DNA from: Verrucomicrobiota bacterium
GTDB lineage: Bacteria > Verrucomicrobiota > Verrucomicrobiia > Verrucomicrobiales > Verrucomicrobiaceae
DNA: 64,000 nt
NCBI GenBank assembly: GCA_017301975.1
Contig: JAFLEI010000009.1
Span: 1 to 64,000, forward strand
Direction of reading: 5' to 3'
Below, piece after piece: positions 10,784 to 17,577 of this stretch. The notes below the pieces were generated by a model. That model worked only from the letters and a program-made list of their open reading frames with translations. It did not search any database and was not told where the DNA came from. Every line of letters starts with the position of its first letter. Position 1 is the first letter of the stretch. The position numbers and the translations under genes were made by a program.

Positions 10784-11959
10784 ATGACGACCATGAAAAC
10801 GATTTCGATGTGTTTGATGATGTGCCTGGCAACGGGCGTGGTGCGTGCGGACTGGCTGCAATTTCGCGGGCCGAATGCGACGGCGGTATCCACGGAGGCC
10901 AAGGTGCCTGGGGATGACCTCAAGGTGGCATGGTCGGCGGATCTGCCGGGGCGCGGGCTTTCGGCACCGATCGTGGTGGGAGACCGTGTGTTTGTGACGT
11001 GCTCGAGCGGGCCGGGGCAGGAGACGCTGCATGTGTTTTGCTTCAATGCGGCGGATGGCACGAAGCGTTGGGAGCGTGCGATGCGCACGACGGGCCGCAC
11101 GATGACGCACAACAAGACCTGTGTGGCGGCGAACACGCCATGCAGCGACGGGGAGCGGGTGTTTGCGCTGTTTTCGTCGAATGATCTGTTTGCCTTTGAC
11201 CTCGATGGAAATCTGCTGTGGCTGCGCGGGCTGACGTTTGATTATCCGAATGCGAGCAACAGCCTGGGGATGTCGCAGAGTCCGGTGGTGATGGACGGGA
11301 CGCTGGTGGTGCAGAGCGAGAATGACAGCGAGTCCTTTGTGGCGGGGCTGGATGTGGCCACGGGGCGCAACAAGTGGAAGCTGGAGCGACCGAAGGCGGC
11401 GAACTGGACGAGCGCGACGGTGTGGAAGAACACGGTGGCCCTGCAGTCGAGCAAAGGCATTCTGGCGGTGGAACCGGCGACGGGAAAGACGGTGTGGGAT
11501 TACAGCGACGGGGCGAGCACGATCCCTTCGAGCGTGGGCGCAGGCGAAACGATTTATGCGGTGTCTCATGGCATCACGGCACTGGCACCGGAGAAGGGCG
11601 CGGTGACGCAGCTGTGGCGCAATGAGAAGCTGAACCCGGGCACGGCGAGTCCGCTGGTGCTGGGTGATTCCATCTATGTGGTGAATGGCGCGGGCGTGCT
11701 GATCAAAGCGAGCCTCAAGAATGGAGATGAGGCGTGGAAGCTGCGCATGAAGGGGCCTTTCAGCGGCTCTCCCGTGGCGGCTGGCAAGCGGATCTACATT
11801 GTGAATGAGCGCGGGATTTTTCAGGTGATTGATCCCGAAGCGCCTGAGGGCAAGGTCTTGAAGGAGATTGAGCTGAAGGAAACTGTGCTGACGACGCCCG
11901 CGGTTTCCGGCGGGGCGATCTACGTGCGCAGTGACTCGAAACTTTGGAAGCTGCAATAA
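10784..11959 (+). CDS. secreted PQQ-binding-like beta-propeller protein
   Basis: About 391 residues. After a signal peptide (MTTMKTISMCLMMCLATGVVRA) the chain begins DWLQFRGPNATAVS, the hallmark opening of the outer-membrane biogenesis/PQQ-like propellers common in Planctomycetes and Verrucomicrobia. Blade repeats follow (FAFDLDGNLLWLRG; VAGLDVATGRNKWKLE; LAVEPATGKTVWDYS). No catalytic dehydrogenase residues are obvious, so a binding or scaffold role is likely. ATG 10793 is an alternative start. The stop TAA overlaps the next ATG (TAATG). Confidence 0.8.
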   Translation: MTTMKTISMCLMMCLATGVVRADWLQFRGPNATAVSTEAKVPGDDLKVAWSADLPGRGLSAPIVVGDRVFVTCSSGPGQETLHVFCFNAADGTKRWERAMRTTGRTMTHNKTCVAANTPCSDGERVFALFSSNDLFAFDLDGNLLWLRGLTFDYPNASNSLGMSQSPVVMDGTLVVQSENDSESFVAGLDVATGRNKWKLERPKAANWTSATVWKNTVALQSSKGILAVEPATGKTVWDYSDGASTIPSSVGAGETIYAVSHGITALAPEKGAVTQLWRNEKLNPGTASPLVLGDSIYVVNGAGVLIKASLKNGDEAWKLRMKGPFSGSPVAAGKRIYIVNERGIFQVIDPEAPEGKVLKEIELKETVLTTPAVSGGAIYVRSDSKLWKLQ

Positions 11960-12699
11960 TGGCGACCAAGGACGAGCCCGCAGCAGAGCCTGAAGAGCTT
12001 GATGTCTCCATCACGAGCGAGGTGGAGCAGGAAACCTCGCGTGCGCTGGGAAAGGAGACGCGGCAAGTGCTGTTTGCGGTGCTGCTGGTGGCGGCTTTCA
12101 TGGCGCTGGCGCATTTCACAGGTCTGAAGGCGTGGATCACGAATGTGCAGACTTGGAAGGAGATGGTGCGCCAATTTGGCTGGGGGGCGCATGCGATCTT
12201 CATGATCGCGTGTGCCGGAACTGTGATGCTGGGGGTGCCGCGTCTGCCGCTGTGTGCCGCCGCCGGGCTGGTGTTTGGCTTTGGTGAAGGGCTGGTGCTC
12301 TCGCTGGTGGCATCAACTTTGGGTTCATATGGAGCATTTGTCTTATCACGACATGGGCTTCGAAGAGCGGTGGAATCGCGGGCGGAAAAGTGGCCATGGC
12401 TCAAAAAAATGCTGAAAAAGCCTTCCGTGCTGCGGGTTTTCTGGGTGAGGCAGCTGATGGTGCCGGGACTGGTCTTGAACGTGCTGCTGGGCATGACGCC
12501 CGTGAAACACACGCGTTTTCTGCTGGGAACGCTGCTGGGCTACCTGCCGCTGAACGTGGCCTTCAGCCTCGTGGGCAGCGGACTGGGTAAAGACAGTCTT
12601 GCGACGACGCTTACACAACTCCTCGCTGCCATGGCGGTGATCAACATCGCCGCATGGCTGGTGTATCGAGTGATGAAGAAGCAGAAGACGAACGGCTGA
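11959..12699 (+). CDS. TVP38/TMEM64 (DedA/SNARE-associated) membrane protein
   Basis: 246 residues with an acidic cytoplasmic N-terminus and about five hydrophobic segments. The family core is visible: GVPRLPLCAAAGLVFGFGEG and a later conserved region FWVRQLMVPGLVLNVLLGMTPV. DedA-superfamily proteins act in lipid transport/flipping and membrane homeostasis. ATG 11959 overlaps the TAA of the upstream propeller gene, so co-translation is likely. The substrate is unknown. Confidence 0.8.
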   Translation: MATKDEPAAEPEELDVSITSEVEQETSRALGKETRQVLFAVLLVAAFMALAHFTGLKAWITNVQTWKEMVRQFGWGAHAIFMIACAGTVMLGVPRLPLCAAAGLVFGFGEGLVLSLVASTLGSYGAFVLSRHGLRRAVESRAEKWPWLKKMLKKPSVLRVFWVRQLMVPGLVLNVLLGMTPVKHTRFLLGTLLGYLPLNVAFSLVGSGLGKDSLATTLTQLLAAMAVINIAAWLVYRVMKKQKTNG

Positions 12700-12706
12700 G
12701 GCAGGC

Positions 12707-13147
12707 TCAATTCATGGCGTGCCAGGTCAGTGTGTGATGTTCCGCATCCTCAGCGTCGGCTTGCAGTGCAGATGCCGCGACAGCACCGCAGCCGACGAGC
12801 ACGGCGACAGGGAAGATGACGATGAGCATTGGCAGCAGCATGATGAAGGCGAGCGGGCCAAGGATGATGCTCAGCGCGATGGTTTCCCATCCGAACTGCT
12901 TCAGGTGAAGCCCGACGGGAGGGGTGCCATGCTGGCCGCTCTCCACAAATATGTGCTCCTGCCGGAGCCAGACGAGCAGAGGGCGCAGGGCCTGGCGGAA
13001 GGGCCGGAGGAAGGTGGCCTTCATGCGCCGGAACTGCCAGACGCGGTGAAGATTGCGGGTGACGAAACGCGCTTCGGCGTTATGAGCGGTGGCGGCTTGC
13101 TGAAACGAGGCCGCCTGTCCTCGTTGAGGTGCAGGGATCGTGTTCAT
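12707..13147 (-). CDS. small membrane protein, unknown
   Basis: 146 residues. A basic, Arg-rich N-terminal half is followed by a long hydrophobic stretch (IALSIILGPLAFIMLLPMLIVIFPVAVLVG, about residues 88-118) long enough for one bent or two short membrane helices, and a short acidic/His tail. No family recognised. The start may instead be the ATG at residue 42. It ends 7 nt from the convergent TVP38 gene. Confidence 0.55.
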   Translation of the reverse strand: MNTIPAPQRGQAASFQQAATAHNAEARFVTRNLHRVWQFRRMKATFLRPFRQALRPLLVWLRQEHIFVESGQHGTPPVGLHLKQFGWETIALSIILGPLAFIMLLPMLIVIFPVAVLVGCGAVAASALQADAEDAEHHTLTWHAMN

Positions 13148-13218
13148 ATGGATGGGATGGTTTCCTATGATCTATAACGGATGACCCGCCCACAATCTTG
13201 ACACAAACTCTTCAGGAT

Positions 13219-13446
13219 TCAGCAGCCCCGGCCGTGCATGGAGCATGCGCGGCATCCGGCGCAGAGGTCACAACTGACCGTGTGCGGATTCTCCAGACAC
13301 TTCGGACAATGAACGCAGAGCATACAAAACGGACGCTGCGTGCTGGTCACGCTGGAAGCGCAGGGAATTCTTTTGGCAGCACTGTCCGATGCAGAACACG
13401 CCCTCGACGAGCGTGTTTTGATGGGTTCCAAAACATCAGTTTTCAT
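13219..13446 (-). CDS. possible small cysteine-rich (zinc-ribbon-like) protein
   Basis: A 75-residue frame whose last 35 residues carry nine Cys in CxxC-type pairs (FCMLCVHCPKC ... CDLCAGCRAC), as in double zinc ribbons. There is no SD and no known family, and the ORF is in a 424-bp region (13148-13571) that otherwise holds only regulatory-looking sequence for the FHA-LuxR gene. Cys-rich reading could be a composition artefact. Confidence 0.3.
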   Translation of the reverse strand: MKTDVLEPIKTRSSRACSASDSAAKRIPCASSVTSTQRPFCMLCVHCPKCLENPHTVSCDLCAGCRACSMHGRGC

Positions 13447-13496
13447 GAGTGCGGGGGTGAACGAGCACACGCATCGAACTGAACCGAAAAACGCGC

Positions 13497-13516
13497 TATT
13501 GGCAGACCTGCCAATA
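13497..13516. promoter_or_regulatory. 20-bp palindromic operator candidate upstream of the FHA-LuxR gene
   Basis: Arms TATTGGCAG and CTGCCAATA are perfect 9-bp inverted repeats with a 2-bp centre (AC). It lies 55 bp upstream of the ATG at 13572. Symmetry and size fit a homodimeric regulator, possibly the LuxR-type protein itself. Confidence 0.5.
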
Positions 13517-13537
13517 CGTAACTTTTTTTCACCCGCG

Positions 13538-13566
13538 TTGCACATCGCATGCTCCTGCGCAAAATC
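13538..13566 (+). promoter_or_regulatory. weak promoter candidate for the FHA-LuxR gene
   Basis: TTGCAC (13538-13543), exactly 17 nt, then AAAATC (13561-13566), 5 nt before ATG 13572. The -35 is reasonable and the -10 is poor; the position matches the window-wide leaderless pattern. Confidence 0.3.
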
Positions 13567-13571
13567 TCCTG

Positions 13572-14453
13572 ATGTCAGTGAAAGCCGGGACGAAGGATCA
13601 ACCAGCCTTTTTGAAGTGGAGCGGAGGGATGCACACACTTGTGGGTCCCTGTTTCATTGGCCGTCGTTCGGACAATGACATTCCCATCAACAATGTGCAG
13701 GCTTCAAGACGCCACGCGGTGCTGATGAACTTGAACGACGACTGGTGGGTCAATGACCTCGGGAGCCGGAACGGAGTCATCGTCAATGGGCTGCGCCTGA
13801 GCTGCGCCCGCCGGCTGCGGAACGGGGATGAGATCCGCATCGCCAATCAACGGCTGATGTTCTGCAACTCGGCACAGCCTGCTCCGCATCACAGCTCAAT
13901 CATGGGCAAGACCACGGAGCTTGCGCCTCAGACCTTGAGCGATGCGCCGCTCTCTTCGTCCGCCTGCGAACTCCTCATCGTCACAGAACAGGGAGAAATC
14001 CTTGAGGGGGACAAAGCGGCGCACTGGTTCTTCGGTAAAACTCTGGAGCGCGCCCCAGGTGCTCTCCATTATTTTCTGCCGCCGACGGTGCGCCAATGGC
14101 TGCAGCAGCTTGCCGAAGAAAATGAGAACATCTTTCCTCCGTTGGAAATGGAGCAGGAGGGGCATCGCATCGTGCTCTCGCTCGCGCGTTGCAGGGACAA
14201 CCGATACTATTTGCTGGGCCGCGTGGAATCACTGGAGGTCTCCATTGAACGCCTGCAGAGCCTCGGCCTCACCGAGCGTGAGGCTGAAGTGATGCACTGG
14301 GTCTGCGAGGGCAAGAACAACCCCGAGATCGCACAGATTCTTGACGTCACGCTGCACACGGTGAACCGGCACAACGAGCATATCTTCAAAAAGCTGGCGG
14401 TGGACAACCGGCACAAGGCCATCAAGACCGTGAAAGAGCGGCTGGGGTTGTGA
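13572..14453 (+). CDS. FHA domain / LuxR-type HTH transcriptional regulator
   Basis: 293 residues. Residues about 15-100 form a forkhead-associated phosphothreonine-binding domain (GPCFIGRRSDNDIPI, ASRRHAVLM, VNDLGSRNGVIVNG). Residues about 130-215 are a PAS-like or unassigned linker. The C-terminus is a GerE/LuxR helix-turn-helix (LTEREAEVMHWVCEGKNNPEIAQIL, TVNRHNEHIFKKLAV). The design implies a transcription factor that senses Ser/Thr phosphorylation rather than aspartate phosphorylation or acyl-homoserine lactone. No Ser/Thr kinase is in the window. A palindrome upstream may be its own operator. Confidence 0.88.
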   Translation: MSVKAGTKDQPAFLKWSGGMHTLVGPCFIGRRSDNDIPINNVQASRRHAVLMNLNDDWWVNDLGSRNGVIVNGLRLSCARRLRNGDEIRIANQRLMFCNSAQPAPHHSSIMGKTTELAPQTLSDAPLSSSACELLIVTEQGEILEGDKAAHWFFGKTLERAPGALHYFLPPTVRQWLQQLAEENENIFPPLEMEQEGHRIVLSLARCRDNRYYLLGRVESLEVSIERLQSLGLTEREAEVMHWVCEGKNNPEIAQILDVTLHTVNRHNEHIFKKLAVDNRHKAIKTVKERLGL

Positions 14454-14480
14454 GACGAATCTCATGATTCGCCCACAACC
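14446..14480. terminator. hairpin between convergent genes, overlapping the FHA-LuxR stop
   Basis: Outer arms GGTTGTG (14446-14452) and CACAACC (14474-14480) enclose inner arms CGAATC (14456-14461) and GATTCG (14466-14471) with loop TCAT. There is no U-tract. Its place between convergent genes suggests a shared terminator or RNA 3'-end structure. Confidence 0.45.
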
Positions 14481-14499
14481 ATGACAGCGGCGAATGGTC

Positions 14500-15477
14500 T
14501 TACTTCACCACTGGAGTCAGGACCATGTTGCGGTAGTCCACGTTGGTGTGGTCTCCTTGCAAATAGATCGGGCCGGGCTTGAATTCGTCGCTGCTGATGG
14601 CGCCGCCAGTGCAGCCGAGCACGGGGGCATTGTCGATGATGGTCTTGCCATTGAGGATCACGGTGAGGTGGCGGTCCACGAGGGTGATGTCGAGGGTCTG
14701 CCATTCGCCAATGGGCTTCTCCGCAGCGACGCTGGGGGTGATGCGGCTGTAGAGCGCGCCCATGTGGTGTGAATCCAGAGGCTGGCCGAAGCTTTCCATG
14801 ACCTGCACTTCATAGATGCCGCGGAGGTAGATGCCGCTGTTGCTGCCTTCCTGCGTACGCACTTCGGTCTTGAGATTGAAGTCTTCGAATTCAGCGTCGG
14901 TGCGAAGATTGCCGAAGTGCTTGTCCTTGGCCTTCACCACGCGGTTTTGCAGGATGCCATCGACGACGTTCCAGCCGTTGTCGACGCCTTCCTTGAGCAG
15001 ACGCCAGCCGGTGAGGTCCTTGCCGTTCAGAAGCTGGATGGGTGCGCCATATTTCACCTTGGAGAGATCCGGAGCCGGTGGCACGTCAGCGATGCGCTTG
15101 CCGGCGAACTCCTGGGCCTTGCCGATCTCCTTGCCCTCCGCATTTTTCTTGGAGGTGGAGAGTTTCAAAACTTCGCCCTCGGCTTTGGCCGTGATCGTTT
15201 CGATGGCAGCGAGCTTGCCTTCCTTGTTCTTCTGCTCGCGGGTCACGATGAGGGTATCGCCCTCGACCTTGGTGCTGGCGGTTGGCAGCACGCTGCCGCC
15301 GCCCCAGAGCACGCTGGAGCTGAGAGCGCCGTCTTTGGACTCCACACCGAGCCAGCCTGCGCCGCCACCAGGAATGGTGAGAGCCCAGCGGCCGACGAAG
15401 GGATTGTCAGCGGCATTCAAAAGGGTGCCGAGGCTGAAGACGGCTGCGATGGTGAGAGGACGGAGCGAGAGACGCAT
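14500..15477 (-). CDS. secreted DUF1080 (3-keto-disaccharide hydrolase-like) protein
   Basis: 325 residues with a signal peptide (RPLTIAAVFSLGTLLNAA). An N-terminal beta region (about residues 25-130) precedes a DUF1080/LamG-like sandwich (about 145-325) with family landmarks LLNGKDLTGW, NSGIYLRGIYEVQVM and LTVILNGKTIIDN. Some members hydrolyse 3-keto-glycosides and others only bind. Third gene of a probable unit pheA-hydrolase-DUF1080. Confidence 0.85.
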   Translation of the reverse strand: MRLSLRPLTIAAVFSLGTLLNAADNPFVGRWALTIPGGGAGWLGVESKDGALSSSVLWGGGSVLPTASTKVEGDTLIVTREQKNKEGKLAAIETITAKAEGEVLKLSTSKKNAEGKEIGKAQEFAGKRIADVPPAPDLSKVKYGAPIQLLNGKDLTGWRLLKEGVDNGWNVVDGILQNRVVKAKDKHFGNLRTDAEFEDFNLKTEVRTQEGSNSGIYLRGIYEVQVMESFGQPLDSHHMGALYSRITPSVAAEKPIGEWQTLDITLVDRHLTVILNGKTIIDNAPVLGCTGGAISSDEFKPGPIYLQGDHTNVDYRNMVLTPVVK

Positions 15478-15513
15478 AAGGGGAGCAGGTTGGAGGATGG
15501 AGTTGGGCGGGAT

Positions 15514-16527
15514 TTAACGGGATGATTTGCGCTGATCCTTCACGCAGTCGGGATCGGCGGGGGTGGGGGAGCCGATTTGATCCACCGGGTGATTGAAGAG
15601 ATAATGCCAGACAGCTTCGTGGATGAATTTGCCGTCCTTGTCCTTCACGGCTGCACCGCCGGGCGTGACGGAGCTGTGGGCGCGTTTGTCGTCGCCTTTC
15701 ACATCGGCATTGGTGATGAGGCGGCGGGTGTTTTGAAAAGGCGGGGCGCTGATGTCCACATCCACGATGGGGCCATACTGGTTCAGCCCCATCATCTCCC
15801 AGGAGCGGCAGTAGTGATCGGCGGACCAGCCGCCATCGAGGACGTGGCTGAAGCCGAAGATGCGGTTCCCCGGTGTGGCGGAGGGCAGGGACTGCCAGCT
15901 GTCGTAGTTGTCGCGCGGGCCGCAGAAACAGACGACGCGGTCGACTTTTTGATGCTTGGCGAAACGAGCGGAAGTGGTGGCACCGTGCGAGGCGCCGGAG
16001 ACGATGACCTTGTCCCAGCGCAGACCTTTGCCGTCTTCGGTGATGAACTGGCCCCATTTGCCCTCGGGGTGCTCTTTGGCGAGCCATTTCACAAACTGGA
16101 AGGAGCGCTCCATCATGCTGTCTGGCTGCGGAATGCTCACGACATCGCTGACGTCCTCGCCGGTGCAGGCTTCGAGGCGGATGTCTCCGAGCGTCTTGCC
16201 GTCATCGCGCCGGGCGGCAGGAATGATGCCGAACCACTTGTTGGCGTAATGCGGCTGGATGGCGTGCAGGCCGTAGCTGTTGAGGCGCTCGAACAAGGGA
16301 GCGCTGTGGCCCATGAGCCAGATCACGAGTTTTCCCTGGAGCTTGACGCTGGTGTCCACACTGGCGTTCTGCAGGTCCTGCGGCTTGCCCTTTTTGTCGG
16401 TGAAGACGAAGTCGATTTCAGGATGCTCCTTGGCGCGGGGGTCGATTTCGCTGGCTCGTTTGGAGATGGTGGGTGCGGCGTTAAGGCTGGCGGCAAGGGC
16501 CAGCAGGCAGGCGAGGATGTTCTTCAT
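15514..16527 (-). CDS. secreted alpha/beta-hydrolase-like protein
   Basis: 337 residues with signal peptide MKNILACLLALAASLNAA. The nucleophile elbow is GASHGATTS (GxSxG), in the usual place after a beta-strand (WDKVIVSG). A candidate acid/base region follows (CFCGPRDNYDSW) and a late His (HEAVWHYLFNHP). It resembles the BPSS1187-like poorly characterised hydrolases. It lies 8 nt downstream of pheA and 36 nt upstream of the DUF1080 gene on the same strand. Confidence 0.75.
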   Translation of the reverse strand: MKNILACLLALAASLNAAPTISKRASEIDPRAKEHPEIDFVFTDKKGKPQDLQNASVDTSVKLQGKLVIWLMGHSAPLFERLNSYGLHAIQPHYANKWFGIIPAARRDDGKTLGDIRLEACTGEDVSDVVSIPQPDSMMERSFQFVKWLAKEHPEGKWGQFITEDGKGLRWDKVIVSGASHGATTSARFAKHQKVDRVVCFCGPRDNYDSWQSLPSATPGNRIFGFSHVLDGGWSADHYCRSWEMMGLNQYGPIVDVDISAPPFQNTRRLITNADVKGDDKRAHSSVTPGGAAVKDKDGKFIHEAVWHYLFNHPVDQIGSPTPADPDCVKDQRKSSR

Positions 16528-16535
16528 AAGGTGGG

Positions 16536-17369
16536 TCAGGATTCGAAGCGCAGATCGGCGGAGTAAGAGCCCACGCTGCGGATCGTCGCGCCATCGGCGC
16601 GGGTTTGATTCAGCGCCTTTTGCACGCGGGGGTCGGCGGTGGAGCCTTCAATCTCAATGTAGAAACGGTACTTGTTCGGCTGGCCGCGAATGGGACGAGA
16701 CTCAAGGCGCTTCATGTTGATGCTGTTCTCGCTGAGCGGGGTCAGGAAACGGCACAGGCTACCGGGGCGGTCGGGAAGCTCGACGACGAGGGCGGTGCGG
16801 TTGTGTTCGAGCCCCGGCGTGTTTGCCATGTGGCCGATGAGGTAGAACTGCGTGATGTTGGGCACCTCGCCGGCGATGGGAAAATGGAGGATCTGCAGGC
16901 CATGACGCTCGGCATTCTGGCGCGGGCCGATGGCGGCGGCGCCCGGAGTGGCGACGGCTTTTTCGGCAGCTTTGGCGGTGCTGGGCTCCACCACGCGCTT
17001 CACCTCGGGGTAGTTGGCCTTGAGCCAGTCGTCGCCATGGTAGAAGGGCATGGCGTGGGAGTGGATGGAGGTGATGGGCTCCCCTGCCCTGCCGAGGAGG
17101 GCGAGCTTCACATCCAGCGTGAGTTCTTCGAGGATGGAAAGGGTACTGCGTGAGTCCACGAGACGGTCAACGGTGTCGATGATGAAGCCGCCGGACGAGT
17201 TCTCGATGGGGACGATGCCCAGTGCGTCTGGATGAGTGGCGAGGAACTCGAACACATCGCCCACGTTGTCGCGCAGGCTGACCGCCAGACCGGGAAAGCG
17301 CATCTGCGTGATTAGATGCGAGAAACTGCCTTCGGGGCCGAGGCAGGCGATGGTTGGCGGTGGATTCAT
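16536..17369 (-). CDS. pheA: prephenate dehydratase with ACT domain, TRF motif altered to TQF
   Basis: 277 residues: prephenate dehydratase domain (1-180) plus phenylalanine-binding ACT domain (about 190-270), no chorismate mutase domain. It converts prephenate to phenylpyruvate in Phe synthesis. Landmarks: ACLGPEGSFSH, GIVPIENSSGG, AAIGPRQNAERHGL; ACT motifs DRPGSLCRFL and ESRPIRG. The catalytic TRF motif reads TQF (residues 173-175). Thr is kept but Arg is replaced by Gln, which could lower activity or reflect a lineage variant. It heads a minus-strand unit with two secreted proteins. Confidence 0.88.
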   Translation of the reverse strand: MNPPPTIACLGPEGSFSHLITQMRFPGLAVSLRDNVGDVFEFLATHPDALGIVPIENSSGGFIIDTVDRLVDSRSTLSILEELTLDVKLALLGRAGEPITSIHSHAMPFYHGDDWLKANYPEVKRVVEPSTAKAAEKAVATPGAAAIGPRQNAERHGLQILHFPIAGEVPNITQFYLIGHMANTPGLEHNRTALVVELPDRPGSLCRFLTPLSENSINMKRLESRPIRGQPNKYRFYIEIEGSTADPRVQKALNQTRADGATIRSVGSYSADLRFES

Positions 17370-17474
17370 GCGGGCCGTGCATGCTGCGATGGTGGGGGGC
17401 TGCGGTCAAGCTGAGTCATTGGAGGAGAGGGGGGGAGTGCGCGAAGCGTCGTGCGAGGGCGCGGCATCTGATTA

Positions 17475-17508
17475 AAAGGACTGAAAGGACAAAAAGGACG
17501 GAAGGGAC
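17475..17508 (+). repeat. four-copy 9-bp tandem repeat (AAAGGAC core)
   Basis: AAAGGAC occurs at 17475, 17484 and 17493, followed by AAGGGAC at 17502, all in strict 9-nt steps. It sits between divergent pheA and pbpC. If translated it would give repeating x-Arg-Thr, but no gene is supported there. Confidence 0.7.
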
Positions 17509-17577
17509 GCTGGAGTTTGAGGTCTATGGGAGCGTTCACGGCAAGGCGTGAGCGCTGGGCTCAGCTTGCGGAGCGAG

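Noticed and set aside
12719-13177. 152-residue + strand frame opposite the small membrane protein
   Set aside because: The minus strand has a clear hydrophobic segment; the + frame is Asp/Glu/Gly-rich shadow.
13198-13482. 94-residue + strand frame in the FHA-LuxR upstream region
   Set aside because: No domain, no start signal and composition that follows the opposite strand.
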